Positions 7,739 to 16,149 of a DNA stretch of 64,000 nucleotides are shown piece by piece. A program made the translations under genes and the position numbers. This DNA is from Lentilactobacillus sp. SPB1-3 (GTDB lineage: Bacteria > Bacillota > Bacilli > Lactobacillales > Lactobacillaceae): assembly GCF_026913205.2 (NCBI RefSeq), contig NZ_CP168151.1, positions 1,550,001-1,614,000 of the forward strand, written 5' to 3'. Below the pieces are notes generated by a model that was not told where the DNA came from, searched no databases, and saw only the letters and a program-made list of their open reading frames with translations. The stretch's first letter is position 1; each line of letters begins with the position of its first letter.

Positions 7739-7740
7739 AT

Positions 7741-7808
7741 AATCGTAACAATCTTTACTTAATGTTACGATTGTATGTCATTGACATCTTTTCGTAACAT
7801 TGTATACT
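7741..7808 (+). promoter_or_regulatory. inverted repeat plus promoter for the secreted protein gene
   Basis: A perfect 10-bp inverted repeat (AATCGTAACA, 7741-7750, and TGTTACGATT, 7763-7772) begins two bases after the DUF1836 stop. It is followed by TTGACA (7781-7786) and TATACT (7803-7808), spaced 16 bp, with a third TCGTAACA (7792-7799) inside the promoter spacer. The hairpin lacks a T tract, so it may be an operator or a weak terminator. Confidence 0.5.
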
Positions 7809-7841
7809 TTAGTCAATTCAAAAAAAGGGGAGGAAATTTTT

Positions 7842-8273
7842 ATGAAAAAAATTCCTTTGATTGTTACTACTATTGCTCTTGCTTTACCCTTGGTGGTCTC
7901 TGCACCATTAGCTGCTAATGCTGCTACTTCAAATGTCACTGCTGCTAAGAAAGCTACTGGTACAAAGAAGGCATCTTCTGCTAAGACTTATACCTATACA
8001 GTTTCAGCTAACCCTACATTTTACAAGCCAGCAAAGGCATATCACACTAAGGACGCTACACCATACGTCTTTAAAGGTAACTTCATGGCTGATCAGCCAA
8101 TTGTTACTATGCAAGCTAAAACTAAATTAAAGTCTGGCACTACTTATTACGTAACCCAATCAGTTAAAGTTCAAAACAAAGCCAAGAAAAACGGTACTTT
8201 CCTTTATGTTAAAGGACAAGGCTGGATTGCTTCATCAAAATTAACTCCAGGTAAGTTTGTTCACGCCGATTAA
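7842..8273 (+). CDS. secreted protein with C-terminal SLAP/SH3-like domain
   Basis: The 143-residue protein starts at ATG 7842 (GGGGAGGAAATTTTT upstream). It has a clear signal peptide, MKKIPLIVTTIALALPLVVSAPLAANA, with cleavage expected near residue 27. A Lys/Ser/Ala-rich linker follows, then a beta-rich domain (about residues 50-143) with the pattern NPTFYKPAKAYHTKDATPYVFKG and KGQGWIASSKL, as in small wall-binding domains of lactobacilli. It is probably a loosely wall-associated exported protein. No catalytic motif is visible. It forms a single-gene unit. Confidence 0.75.
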   Translation: MKKIPLIVTTIALALPLVVSAPLAANAATSNVTAAKKATGTKKASSAKTYTYTVSANPTFYKPAKAYHTKDATPYVFKGNFMADQPIVTMQAKTKLKSGTTYYVTQSVKVQNKAKKNGTFLYVKGQGWIASSKLTPGKFVHAD

Positions 8274-8292
8274 TTTTAAATATTAAAAAATA

Positions 8293-8332
8293 AAACTTCC
8301 TTTCCACGGCATGTGGATCAAGGAAGTTTTTT
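8293..8332 (+). terminator. terminator
   Basis: A stem AAACTTCCTT/AAGGAAGTTT extended by TCCAC/GTGGA ends in a run of T, directly after the secreted protein gene. Confidence 0.8.
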
Positions 8333-8503
8333 ATTCTCTAAAATATCTAATAAAAAAAGTCGAACCATTCGTAACATTTCTCCGACTTTAATTACATAAA
8401 ATGACATCAAGTGCACAGTTCGATTACAGTTTCGCAAATCCATTGATATCAATCGGTCAATAATGGTAAATTAATTTCAGTAATTTTATTAAGGAGTATC
8501 GCT

Positions 8504-9445
8504 ATGAAGTTAACTAAGTTATTCAAGACAGTCATTATTACGGCTGTCGCATCAGTATCATTTACCACCCTTTCTGGTATCGCCATGAACCAGGAAGTTA
8601 CCACCCATGCTGCAACAGGTTCTACTGGAGTACAGTATGCCAAATCTGCTGCCGCAATTGACGTTACCAAAAGTAAAGTTGCTTGGTCAAAAAATGGTAA
8701 CACTTTAAGACCAATTGCATCGATTTCTAAGTTAATGACGCTTTATTTAGTTCGACAAAAACTAGATAACTCATCTGCAACTTGGAATTCTAAAGTCAAT
8801 ACTAGCTCAGCTGGTTTAAAGTCAATGGGACGATCTTCTGTATATGGCGGATTTAAATTCAACAAAAATTCTTATACTGTTCGTGACCTCTATCTTGCAG
8901 CATTGATTGAATCTTCAAATAACGCTGCAATCGCATTAGGCCAATGGGTCGCTGGTGGTTCAAATGCAGCCGCAAACAAAAAATTCATTGGTATGATGAA
9001 TACTCAAGCTCAAAAGTGGAACTTTACTAGAGCAAAATTCGTGTCTGCTAACGGTATGGAAAACAGTGAATTAGCGCCTTATGGTTATAAAGTTTCTGGA
9101 GTTTACGCTAACCTAATGTCTGCCAACTACGTGGCTCACATGGCTCGCCACTTCATCAACGATTACCCCGATGTTGTTAAAGACTCAAGCATCCCTAGCA
9201 TGACTGTCGATGGCCAAACTCTTTACAACTACAACAACTTGCTTCCAGGCAGAAGATACTATCAAGCTTCTCTGAACGTTGATGGTTTAAAAACTGGTTA
9301 TACCGGCCCTGCTGGTTACTGTTTCGTAGGAACTGCTAAAAAAGCTGGTCATGATCGTATCGTTACCGTTGTTCTTCATGATGAAAACGAATTTACTGAA
9401 ACTCGTTCATTGATGAACTACATGTATAACAATAATCTGGCTTAA
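8504..9445 (+). CDS. dacA: D-alanyl-D-alanine carboxypeptidase (peptidase S11, PBP5 type)
   Basis: This is a 313-residue low-molecular-weight penicillin-binding protein with an N-terminal signal sequence and the three active-site motifs in order: SISK (Ser73-Lys76, the nucleophile), SSN within ESSNNAA near 136, and KTG in LKTGYTGPAGYC near 262. It trims the terminal D-Ala of peptidoglycan stem peptides outside the membrane. It ends soon after the catalytic domain without the usual C-terminal amphipathic anchor domain, so it is either released or held by an uncleaved signal anchor. AAGGAG precedes the ATG, and a terminator follows. Confidence 0.9.
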   Translation: MKLTKLFKTVIITAVASVSFTTLSGIAMNQEVTTHAATGSTGVQYAKSAAAIDVTKSKVAWSKNGNTLRPIASISKLMTLYLVRQKLDNSSATWNSKVNTSSAGLKSMGRSSVYGGFKFNKNSYTVRDLYLAALIESSNNAAIALGQWVAGGSNAAANKKFIGMMNTQAQKWNFTRAKFVSANGMENSELAPYGYKVSGVYANLMSANYVAHMARHFINDYPDVVKDSSIPSMTVDGQTLYNYNNLLPGRRYYQASLNVDGLKTGYTGPAGYCFVGTAKKAGHDRIVTVVLHDENEFTETRSLMNYMYNNNLA

Positions 9446-9463
9446 TTTAAAAACTTAGCTAAC

Positions 9464-9514
9464 AAAAAGCTTCAATAGTTACGTCGCAATCGACATTACT
9501 ATTGAAGCTTTTTT
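9464..9514. terminator. bidirectional terminator
   Basis: A perfect 15-bp stem (AAAAGCTTCAATAGT/ACTATTGAAGCTTTT) lies between the convergent dacA and hydroxyacid dehydrogenase genes. Confidence 0.85.
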
Positions 9515-9517
9515 AAT

Positions 9518-10450
9518 TTAATCAATGTGATTTACTGGCCACTGTGGTTGTTCATTGTTCAATACACGCACAACCTCACTAGCCGCATCAACTGCCATTC
9601 TAGTCATACTCTCAACAGTATTAGCAGCAATATGAGGAGTTAATAAAACATTGTCCAAATTATACAATTCTGAATCTCGTGGAAGTGGCTCAGGTTCAGT
9701 GACATCAAGCGCTGCCTGAGCAATTTCACCATTCTTCAATGCTTCAATCAATTCATCTTGGTTAATTAAAGCTCCGCGACCAAGATTAATCAATGATGCA
9801 GTTTTTTTCATTTTCTTAAACTCGTTCATCCCAATGCTGTGACGAGTTTCTTCTGTCACTGGCATGTGTAACGATAAAATATCAGCTTCCCGTAAAATCG
9901 TTTCACGATCCACAAATTTTCCTAATTTAGTATCTTTAGGCGTGCGACTATTTATTAAGACGTTCATACCTAATCCGCTAACTTTTTCGGCAACCAACTG
10001 GCCAATTCGGCCAAATCCCATGATACCTAAAGTTTTGCCAGCTAAATCAAATCCTAATGGTCGGGCAGATTCGCCTTGCTTCATTATTCCTGCATATTTT
10101 GTGATATTTTTTGATAAGTCAAACATATCCGCTAATGTGGTTTCGGCCACCGTGGATGCATTAGCATTGGGTGTAATAGTTACCCAAATTCCTTTAGATG
10201 CAGCGTAATCATAATCAACTGCATCATAACCAACCCCATGTCTGGCAATTACTTTTAAATTAGGCATTTGATCAATAGTTTTAGCGGTGAATGGCTCGGT
10301 AAATAAAATCGCTCCAACAGCATCTTTGGCTTGCTTCAAAATCGCTTCCGCATCATTATCAACCACAATCGGATTAAATCCATGATCTATTAAATACTTA
10401 TTTCCCGCTTCAAGCATACCTTTTGGCACGACGACATTGTTATTTTCCAT
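9518..10450 (-). CDS. D-2-hydroxyacid dehydrogenase (SerA/phosphoglycerate dehydrogenase-like)
   Basis: The protein of about 310 residues has the D-isomer dehydrogenase layout: an N-terminal substrate domain with IARHGVGYDAVDYD, the Rossmann motif GIMGFGRIG near residue 145, SLINLGRGALINQDEL (catalytic Arg), DVTEPEPLP (catalytic Glu) and LLTPHIAANT (catalytic His). It reduces a 2-keto acid or oxidises a D-hydroxyacid with NAD(H); the substrate is not evident. The start is ATG 10450, which has AGGAG 8 bases upstream. It lacks an ACT regulatory domain. The acetyltransferase gene precedes it closely on the same strand. Confidence 0.85.
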   Translation of the reverse strand: MENNNVVVPKGMLEAGNKYLIDHGFNPIVVDNDAEAILKQAKDAVGAILFTEPFTAKTIDQMPNLKVIARHGVGYDAVDYDYAASKGIWVTITPNANASTVAETTLADMFDLSKNITKYAGIMKQGESARPLGFDLAGKTLGIMGFGRIGQLVAEKVSGLGMNVLINSRTPKDTKLGKFVDRETILREADILSLHMPVTEETRHSIGMNEFKKMKKTASLINLGRGALINQDELIEALKNGEIAQAALDVTEPEPLPRDSELYNLDNVLLTPHIAANTVESMTRMAVDAASEVVRVLNNEQPQWPVNHID

Positions 10451-10476
10451 TTTTGCAACTCCTATCATAATTAATT

Positions 10477-10968
10477 TTAAAGATGTTTTCCCAAAATCAC
10501 TAAATCATACTTCTGGTCATCCATTTCAGCAATTTTAGGCATTAGTCCCCATTTGTCGTATCCATGTGATTTAAATAATCCAATACTTGGTAGATTATGA
10601 CCAAACACCAACGATACAACAGTATCTATGCCATAATCACGAGCGTTTTCATCTACATATTCAAGTATTTGAGAACCCACGTGTTGATGGCGATAATCCG
10701 AATGAACATAAATACTTATTTCAGCTAATTTATTGTACGCATCCCGATCGTAGAAGTCATTTAGGCTAAACCAACCGGCTAACTGATCATTCATCTTAAC
10801 AACAAACAACGGTCTGGTCTGCGAGTTATGACTGTGAAACCAGTTTCTTCTATCGGCCACCGTGACAGGATTAACATCCCCCGTTGCCATTCGGCTTGGG
10901 ATTGTCGCATTATAGACGTCTACAATAAACGGCAAATCGCTTTCTTTAGCCATTACAAATTCAATCAA
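10477..10968 (-). CDS. GNAT N-acetyltransferase, phosphinothricin acetyltransferase-like
   Basis: The protein is about 163 residues. It shows the PAT-type GNAT pattern: YNATIPSRMATGDVNPVT at the N-terminus, the acetyl-CoA-binding segment EISIYVHSDYRHQHVGSQILEYV (about residues 80-102) and FGHNLPSIGLFKSHGYDKWGLMP near the C-terminus. It transfers an acetyl group from acetyl-CoA to an amine or amino-acid analogue. The TTG at 10968 (AAAGGG upstream, MIEFVMAKESDLP as N-terminus) is preferred over the longer frame from 10998. It lies 26 bases ahead of the hydroxyacid dehydrogenase gene and is probably co-transcribed with it. Confidence 0.8.
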   Translation of the reverse strand: MIEFVMAKESDLPFIVDVYNATIPSRMATGDVNPVTVADRRNWFHSHNSQTRPLFVVKMNDQLAGWFSLNDFYDRDAYNKLAEISIYVHSDYRHQHVGSQILEYVDENARDYGIDTVVSLVFGHNLPSIGLFKSHGYDKWGLMPKIAEMDDQKYDLVILGKHL

Positions 10969-11069
10969 CCTGTCATCCCTTTTCTTATTTGCTAACAACC
11001 TTATTTAAACATATCTATTCCCTCCGTGCATTAATCTGCAAAGAGGACTTATCTTTTAATAAGGAAGCA

Positions 11070-11119
11070 TTGTTATCTCAAAAATAACATGGTAATCTTA
11101 TTAAGTGTAATCGTTTACA
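11070..11119 (+). promoter_or_regulatory. promoter and consensus cre site of the nucleotidase operon
   Basis: TTGTTA (11070-11075) and TAATCT (11093-11098) are 17 bp apart. TGTAATCGTTTACA (11106-11119) matches the catabolite-response element consensus TGWAANCGNTNWCA at every position and lies right at the expected transcription start. CcpA bound there would block transcription. Confidence 0.7.
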
Positions 11120-11145
11120 TACAAGACACAGGGGGAGGTAATTTC

Positions 11146-12900
11146 ATGTATCATCGTTACAACTTGGTTCCACGTCATGGACCAACAATCATTGTTTTAA
11201 CATTTTTCATCACTTTAATTATCCTAGGGATTCCGATTATGGCCTCACAGTCAAACACTCAGGTTCCCATCCAAATCTTGGGAGTCAATGATATTCATGG
11301 TGGCTTGCAAACTACAGGAAAATTAGTAATGGATCAAAAATCAGTTACTAATGCTGGTGGTCTTGCCAGATTAGGTGGGTATCTTGATCAAACGGAATCA
11401 GATTTTAAGATTCTTAATCCTAAATCTGTCACAATGCGCGTCCAAGCTGGTGATATGGTGGGTGCAAGCCCTGCAAATTCAGCTTTGCTTGATGATGGCC
11501 CAACTCTAGCCTCATTAAAAGCTATGCATATTCAAGTGGGAATTCTTGGGAATCATGAATTCGATCATGGGATTGATCAATATTTAAAGGAAGTTAACGG
11601 TAATGCCCCTTCTACGCAAGGAATTAAAAATCAACAACAGGTTTCTGCAATCAAACAATATCCTTTCGCAAATACTGGAATGAAGCTGTTAGCAGCGAAT
11701 GTAATTGATAAACAAACCCATGAAATCCCCAACGGATATTCTGCTTATACCATTAAAACTATCAAGAATCCTAATAATCACCAAACTGGAAAAATTGGAT
11801 TTATTGGAATTCTGAATACTAACTTACCTGGAATTGCCAAAAAATATGATTTATTAAATGAGGCGTCCACAATCGCCAAATATGACAAAATTCTACGAGC
11901 CAAAGGTGTTCACGCAATCATTGTATTAGGACATACCGGTGCAGTTACCCAAAATGGTGAAACCACGGGAGATGCTGTTAACGATATTTACCAGTTACAA
12001 AAAATTGATCCTGATAATAGTGTCGATGCCTTTTTTGCCGCTCACAGTCACCAATACGCAAATGGTTCAATTGACGGTATTCCAATAATGCAGGCTGGCT
12101 TTCAAGGAAGAGCATATTCAGACCTTGTCGGAAAATTTGATTTTCTAACAGACGATTTTGTTCCAGACAGTCTGAATCCATCAGTTAAACCAGTTTATTC
12201 AACAATGGATGACCCAACTTCAACTTTTAATCACGATAAATCCTTTGCTTCAATCACAAATATTATTAAGGATGCTAACAGGCGTGTTGCACCAATCATC
12301 AACACTAAAGTCGGCAGCATTTCAGACGGTCAATCAATCAGTAATGATTTATCGACTACTAATGAATCCCAAGCAGCTTACGTTGTAGTAGATGCTCAAC
12401 GAGCAGTCGCTAATGAACAAGGTCACAAAACCGATATTGCAATAACTAGTAATGACTCAATTCGTAGTGGTATGGATGCATCTGCTAATGGTGACGTAAC
12501 CTTGGGAACTTTGTATAACATGCAACCTTATGGAAATAGCCAACCAATAGTTGAGTTAACTGGTGACCAGATCATCCAATTACTTAATGAACAATATACA
12601 AAGTCACAATTATACTTCTTACAATTATCCGGACTGACCTATCACTATAAATCTGTAAATGATGGTAATCAGATTGCAACAGTTTCAGATGTAAAGGTAA
12701 ATGATCAACCAATTAATCCAACCACCAAATACCGAGTTCTCACTAACGATTACTTATCAACTGGAGGAGACGGTTATACCGCATTTACAAAAGGAACAAT
12801 TGTTGATAACGCGGGACAAGATATTGACTTACTAACAGATTATATGCAAACAAAAAGTCCCATCCCAACACCACAATTAAATCGTAAAATTAATTCTTAA
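11146..12900 (+). CDS. extracytoplasmic 5'-nucleotidase / 2',3'-cyclic phosphodiesterase family protein
   Basis: The protein of about 584 residues starts at ATG 11146 (GGGGGAGG upstream) and has one N-terminal membrane segment (about residues 15-37) acting as signal or anchor. The metallophosphatase motifs are present in order: VNDIHGG, AGDMVG, GNHEFDHG, GHTGA and AHSHQY. A C-terminal 5'-nucleotidase domain (about residues 370-570) follows, with NDSIRSG and a PYGN loop. It hydrolyses extracellular nucleotides to nucleosides and phosphate. No LPXTG anchor is present. It is followed after 12 bases by a histidine-phosphatase-like gene in the same operon, and the pair is likely repressed on good carbon sources via the cre site. 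Confidence 0.85.
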   Translation: MYHRYNLVPRHGPTIIVLTFFITLIILGIPIMASQSNTQVPIQILGVNDIHGGLQTTGKLVMDQKSVTNAGGLARLGGYLDQTESDFKILNPKSVTMRVQAGDMVGASPANSALLDDGPTLASLKAMHIQVGILGNHEFDHGIDQYLKEVNGNAPSTQGIKNQQQVSAIKQYPFANTGMKLLAANVIDKQTHEIPNGYSAYTIKTIKNPNNHQTGKIGFIGILNTNLPGIAKKYDLLNEASTIAKYDKILRAKGVHAIIVLGHTGAVTQNGETTGDAVNDIYQLQKIDPDNSVDAFFAAHSHQYANGSIDGIPIMQAGFQGRAYSDLVGKFDFLTDDFVPDSLNPSVKPVYSTMDDPTSTFNHDKSFASITNIIKDANRRVAPIINTKVGSISDGQSISNDLSTTNESQAAYVVVDAQRAVANEQGHKTDIAITSNDSIRSGMDASANGDVTLGTLYNMQPYGNSQPIVELTGDQIIQLLNEQYTKSQLYFLQLSGLTYHYKSVNDGNQIATVSDVKVNDQPINPTTKYRVLTNDYLSTGGDGYTAFTKGTIVDNAGQDIDLLTDYMQTKSPIPTPQLNRKINS

Positions 12901-12912
12901 GGAGAATAAATC

Positions 12913-13770
12913 ATGAAACTATCAACTAAATTATTAACAATCGCAAGTATTACAGGAATGGCTGGCATAATAACCGTGTCAATGCCCTCAGCTTCAATAA
13001 ATGTGAATGCCGCCAAAAAGACCACAAAAAAAGTTGTTAAAAAAACTAAGTCAACCACTATTTATCTCACCCGCCACGGAGAAACAACCGGAAACGTTAT
13101 GGGACGGGTTCAAGGTTGGAGTGATTTCCCCCTAACTAGCAACGGAATTAAGGTCGCTAATCAACTAGGTTATGGGCTAAAAGGTATTAAATTCTCTAGC
13201 GCTTATGCTGGTAACCTAATTCGACAAGAAGTTACTGCCAAGCAAGCTTTGAAATATTCTGGCAACTCTAAAGTTAAAGTAAATATCTCTAAATTCTTGC
13301 GTGAAGGTGGTTACGGTAGTTTCGAAGGTGACAGTATTGCAACTGATAACAATGAAATTGCTGGTGTTTACGGATATAAAGATGGCACTGAATTTCAACA
13401 AGCAACCGGTAAGAACTATTGGAATTTACTTCAAGATGCCTATTATCGTTTAGATCAAAAAAATGCTCACAATACCAAGTTAGCAAATGATGATCGGGCA
13501 GAAAGCTCTGCTATGGTTCAACAAAGAATGACTAGTGAACTAAAGAAAATTGCCAAAACAACCCAAAAACGTGGCGGTGGCAATGTACTAGTAGTTAGCT
13601 CCGGAATGTCGATCAATGAATATCTCTCAACCATGGCTCCAAATTACACAGGTGCAGCCATTCCCAATGCAGCCGTTACAAAATTGACTTACAAAAATGG
13701 CAAGTTAAGCGTAAGTGGACCAATCGCATCACTAAGCTATGTAAATAAAGGTGCCAAATTAATGAAGTAA
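12913..13770 (+). CDS. secreted histidine phosphatase family protein, second catalytic His replaced
   Basis: The 285-residue protein has a signal peptide (about residues 1-34, ending VNAA-K) and a Lys/Thr-rich linker. The histidine-phosphatase core follows, with the RHG motif in YLTRHGETTGNVMGRVQGW near residue 54 and a Glu-containing LREGGYGSFEGDS segment. The C-terminal motif that normally reads SHG is VVSSGMSINEY here, so the second catalytic His is Ser (codon 13600-13602). It should act outside the cell on phosphate esters released near the nucleotidase, if it is active at all. GGAGAATAAATC precedes the ATG. Confidence 0.8.
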   Translation: MKLSTKLLTIASITGMAGIITVSMPSASINVNAAKKTTKKVVKKTKSTTIYLTRHGETTGNVMGRVQGWSDFPLTSNGIKVANQLGYGLKGIKFSSAYAGNLIRQEVTAKQALKYSGNSKVKVNISKFLREGGYGSFEGDSIATDNNEIAGVYGYKDGTEFQQATGKNYWNLLQDAYYRLDQKNAHNTKLANDDRAESSAMVQQRMTSELKKIAKTTQKRGGGNVLVVSSGMSINEYLSTMAPNYTGAAIPNAAVTKLTYKNGKLSVSGPIASLSYVNKGAKLMK

Positions 13771-13802
13771 TTTTATAAATTATATATTCTAACATGATAA
13801 AT

Positions 13803-13848
13803 AAAACGTCCTAGATATTGGAAGAAACTCCAATATCTAGGACGTTTT
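13803..13848. terminator. bidirectional terminator
   Basis: A perfect 20-bp stem built on AAAACGTCCTAGATATTGGA and its complement, with a 6-base loop, separates the convergent phosphatase and oxidoreductase genes. Confidence 0.9.
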
Positions 13849-13860
13849 TAGTTCTATCAT

Positions 13861-14844
13861 TTAAAATCTAATAATCGTTCTTCCAGTATGGTTACCTGCC
13901 TGAATCTTAGCAACCTCATCCGGAATATCGTCAATTCCGATTTCAGTAACTTGTAGTTGATCGGTAATGTCCCAATCAGTTGCCAAGATGTTCCAAACAG
14001 CTTGTCGTTTGTCATTTTTAACTGCAACTGAATCAATCCCGACTAATGATACTGCTCGCAAAATAAATGGCAATACAGTGGTTAACAACTGATTACCGCC
14101 TGCGTTACCAGTAACAGCAATTGAACCACCATAAGAAATAGTTGGTAGTATTTGACTAGTTACTTCGCCACCAACAGCATCAATAGCAAAGTCATACTTT
14201 TCGGTAGTTAATGGAGCTTGATCTTTATCTAACCGACTCGATGTAATAACGTGATCTGCACCAAAATCACGGGCAATTTTTTCCCGTTCTCCCGAATGAA
14301 CTAAGCCTGTCACAGATTGAAATCCTAACTGCTTAAGCAAAGCGATTGCCACGCTTCCAACGCCACCAGTTGCTCCCGCAACCAATATTCTTGATTTGGG
14401 ATCATTCATCCCAAGTTGCTGCAGCTTTTCCACTGCCATCGCAGCCGTAAAACCAGCAGTTCCCCAAATCATGGCTTCTCTCATACTCATAGTTTCCGGA
14501 ATATGAACTAACCATTTTCCTGGGACTCGAGCATACTCCGCAAACCCACCTGTATGAGTAACTCCAACATCATACCCAGTCAGTAAAACTTCGTCGCCAG
14601 GAACAAAATTAGGATCGTCTGATTGGACGACTTCACCACTAAAATCAACTCCTGGAATCATCGGGTAACTACGGATTACGCCTCCGTTTGGTTGAAAGGC
14701 CAACATATCTTTATAGTTTAGTGACGAGTAGTTAACTCGAACAATTACATTACCTTCGGAAAGCATTGAGAGATCGATCATCTCTCTTTGGAAACTTAAT
14801 TGGTCATTATTTTCACGAATTACAATTGCATTAAACTTGTCCAT
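13861..14844 (-). CDS. YhdH/YhfP-type zinc-free quinone oxidoreductase (acryloyl-CoA reductase-like)
   Basis: The 327-residue medium-chain dehydrogenase lacks the zinc-binding Cys cluster. It has the YhdH signature LNYKDMLAFQPNGGVIRSYPMIPGVDFSGEVV near residues 38-70 and the NADPH motif VAGATGGVGSVAIALLKQLGF near 150-170. The family reduces activated double bonds such as acryloyl-CoA or quinone-like enones with NADPH. It is a single gene on the minus strand between terminators, so its pathway is unclear. Confidence 0.85.
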   Translation of the reverse strand: MDKFNAIVIRENNDQLSFQREMIDLSMLSEGNVIVRVNYSSLNYKDMLAFQPNGGVIRSYPMIPGVDFSGEVVQSDDPNFVPGDEVLLTGYDVGVTHTGGFAEYARVPGKWLVHIPETMSMREAMIWGTAGFTAAMAVEKLQQLGMNDPKSRILVAGATGGVGSVAIALLKQLGFQSVTGLVHSGEREKIARDFGADHVITSSRLDKDQAPLTTEKYDFAIDAVGGEVTSQILPTISYGGSIAVTGNAGGNQLLTTVLPFILRAVSLVGIDSVAVKNDKRQAVWNILATDWDITDQLQVTEIGIDDIPDEVAKIQAGNHTGRTIIRF

Positions 14845-14931
14845 TATTTATCACCACCTAATTGCAGGATACCTTATTTTGATGTCATTTTGTAGAATTA
14901 TGATTTACTTATTTTACTTATCGAAAAACAA

Positions 14932-14969
14932 AAAAGGTCGTTCAACATTAAATTGTTGAACGACCTTTT
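14932..14969 (-). terminator. terminator of the mannitol dehydrogenase operon
   Basis: A stem AAAAGGTCGTTCAAC/GTTGAACGACCTTTT lies ten bases after the VOC gene stop, with A and T tracts on both sides. Confidence 0.85.
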
Positions 14970-14978
14970 GATATGGAA

Positions 14979-15371
14979 TTATAAAATTTGGCAGAATTCC
15001 AATTTTTCATTATTGGGTCCCAAAACGTTGAAGAAGCGAATCCCATTATCCCAAAACGATGGGATTGACTGAATCTCACTGTCAATAACGTTTAGTCCTA
15101 ATTTGTGGGCCTCATCAAAGGCTTTTTCAACATCAGTCGTATTGATTGAAATATGACTGATTGATCCTTCATCCCGAACTTCAGTAATTTCACCGTTATA
15201 AGTTTCAATAGTTAAATTTCCTAATCTCATAAAGGCACAGCGATTATCTCCGTTCGGAAAATCACCAGCTTTTTCGAATCCTAGCTTTTCATAAAAAGCG
15301 ATTGTTTCATCCAAATCTTTAGCTGGAATTCCAATATGTTGAACTCCAGTAATGTAATCATTTAGGCTCAT
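14979..15371 (-). CDS. VOC/glyoxalase family protein
   Basis: The 130-residue single-domain protein has two beta-alpha-beta-beta-beta modules. The first begins GVQHIGIPAKDLDETIAFYEKLGF and the second ISHISINTTDVEKAFDEAHKLGL. His in QHIGIP, Glu in TIETYN, His in SHISIN and Glu in LEFCQIL fit the four metal-ligand positions of the glyoxalase fold. The substrate is unknown. It follows the membrane protein gene by 11 bases at the end of the mannitol dehydrogenase operon, so a role in handling a sugar-derived carbonyl compound is possible but only inferred. Confidence 0.8.
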   Translation of the reverse strand: MSLNDYITGVQHIGIPAKDLDETIAFYEKLGFEKAGDFPNGDNRCAFMRLGNLTIETYNGEITEVRDEGSISHISINTTDVEKAFDEAHKLGLNVIDSEIQSIPSFWDNGIRFFNVLGPNNEKLEFCQIL

Positions 15372-15382
15372 TGTTAGGTCTC

Positions 15383-16135
15383 CTATTCCGTTACTTTTTT
15401 ACCAACATCTAACTTTTGGTGCTTCAATCCTCTAAAGATTCGTTTATCTGCCCAGCCAGTTACGGCTCCTTGGCAAAGAAATGCGAAGATGGTTCCCAAA
15501 CCAAAGTTAGTAAATTGACGAGTAATGATAATTGCCAAGATTGCCATAATTGTTGGTGGAATATATGAAACCCACATCGCAATTGCAGCATTACCATTAA
15601 AATATTTGAATCGCAAAATCTGCATTAAATCATCAGCGGGATGTAAAACAAAATTAACTCGTTGATAAATTGAAATTGCAGTTCCAATCAACGCTACTCC
15701 AAAGAAATTTAGAAAGACATAGAAGCCAATCATTAATGGCGTATTAGCATCTGGTAACCCACTAAACACAGGGTATTTGCCAAGAAAGAAATCTTCGAAA
15801 ATTTGGATCATTGCTGAAAATGGCACCATAAAAATCAAGTTTCCAAGAATCCTCTTCAAGTTAAATTTACCAACCAGAACGGCGTTTAACAAAGAAATCA
15901 ACATTCCTAAAATCAAGAACGCCCAGAACAAATTCCAATGAAGTGCGGTTCCTAAGTTTGCCTCAGCAGCAGTCCAATATGCCGATCCCAAAAATGATGG
16001 GTGAATCTTAGCACTAGTTACTAAGGTTAAAACATTCCCCGCAGAATTAATTATTAGCGATATGATAAAGTAAAATGTTGCCATCGAAGGCGATAAAGTC
16101 TTCGGATTTTCAATGCTCGAATGAACTTCATTCAT
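15383..16135 (-). CDS. multi-pass membrane protein (YczE/YitT-like), candidate fructose/mannitol transporter, paralogue A
   Basis: The 250-residue protein has about six hydrophobic segments and the internal motifs SAYWTAAEANL, NLIFMVPFSAMIQIFEDFFLGKYPVF and HPADDLMQILRFKYF. It is a close paralogue of the protein at 41723-42460; by eye about seven in ten aligned residues agree. The start is ATG 16135, with AGGTGATAAAA before it. It lies 14 bases after mannitol 2-dehydrogenase in one operon, and its paralogue sits in the fructokinase operon. From this guilt by association I infer transport of fructose (in) or mannitol (out). I recall that a fructose permease called FupL was reported in a related heterofermenter, but cannot confirm it is this family. 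Confidence 0.65.
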   Translation of the reverse strand: MNEVHSSIENPKTLSPSMATFYFIISLIINSAGNVLTLVTSAKIHPSFLGSAYWTAAEANLGTALHWNLFWAFLILGMLISLLNAVLVGKFNLKRILGNLIFMVPFSAMIQIFEDFFLGKYPVFSGLPDANTPLMIGFYVFLNFFGVALIGTAISIYQRVNFVLHPADDLMQILRFKYFNGNAAIAMWVSYIPPTIMAILAIIITRQFTNFGLGTIFAFLCQGAVTGWADKRIFRGLKHQKLDVGKKVTE

Positions 16136-16149
16136 TTTTATCACCTGTC

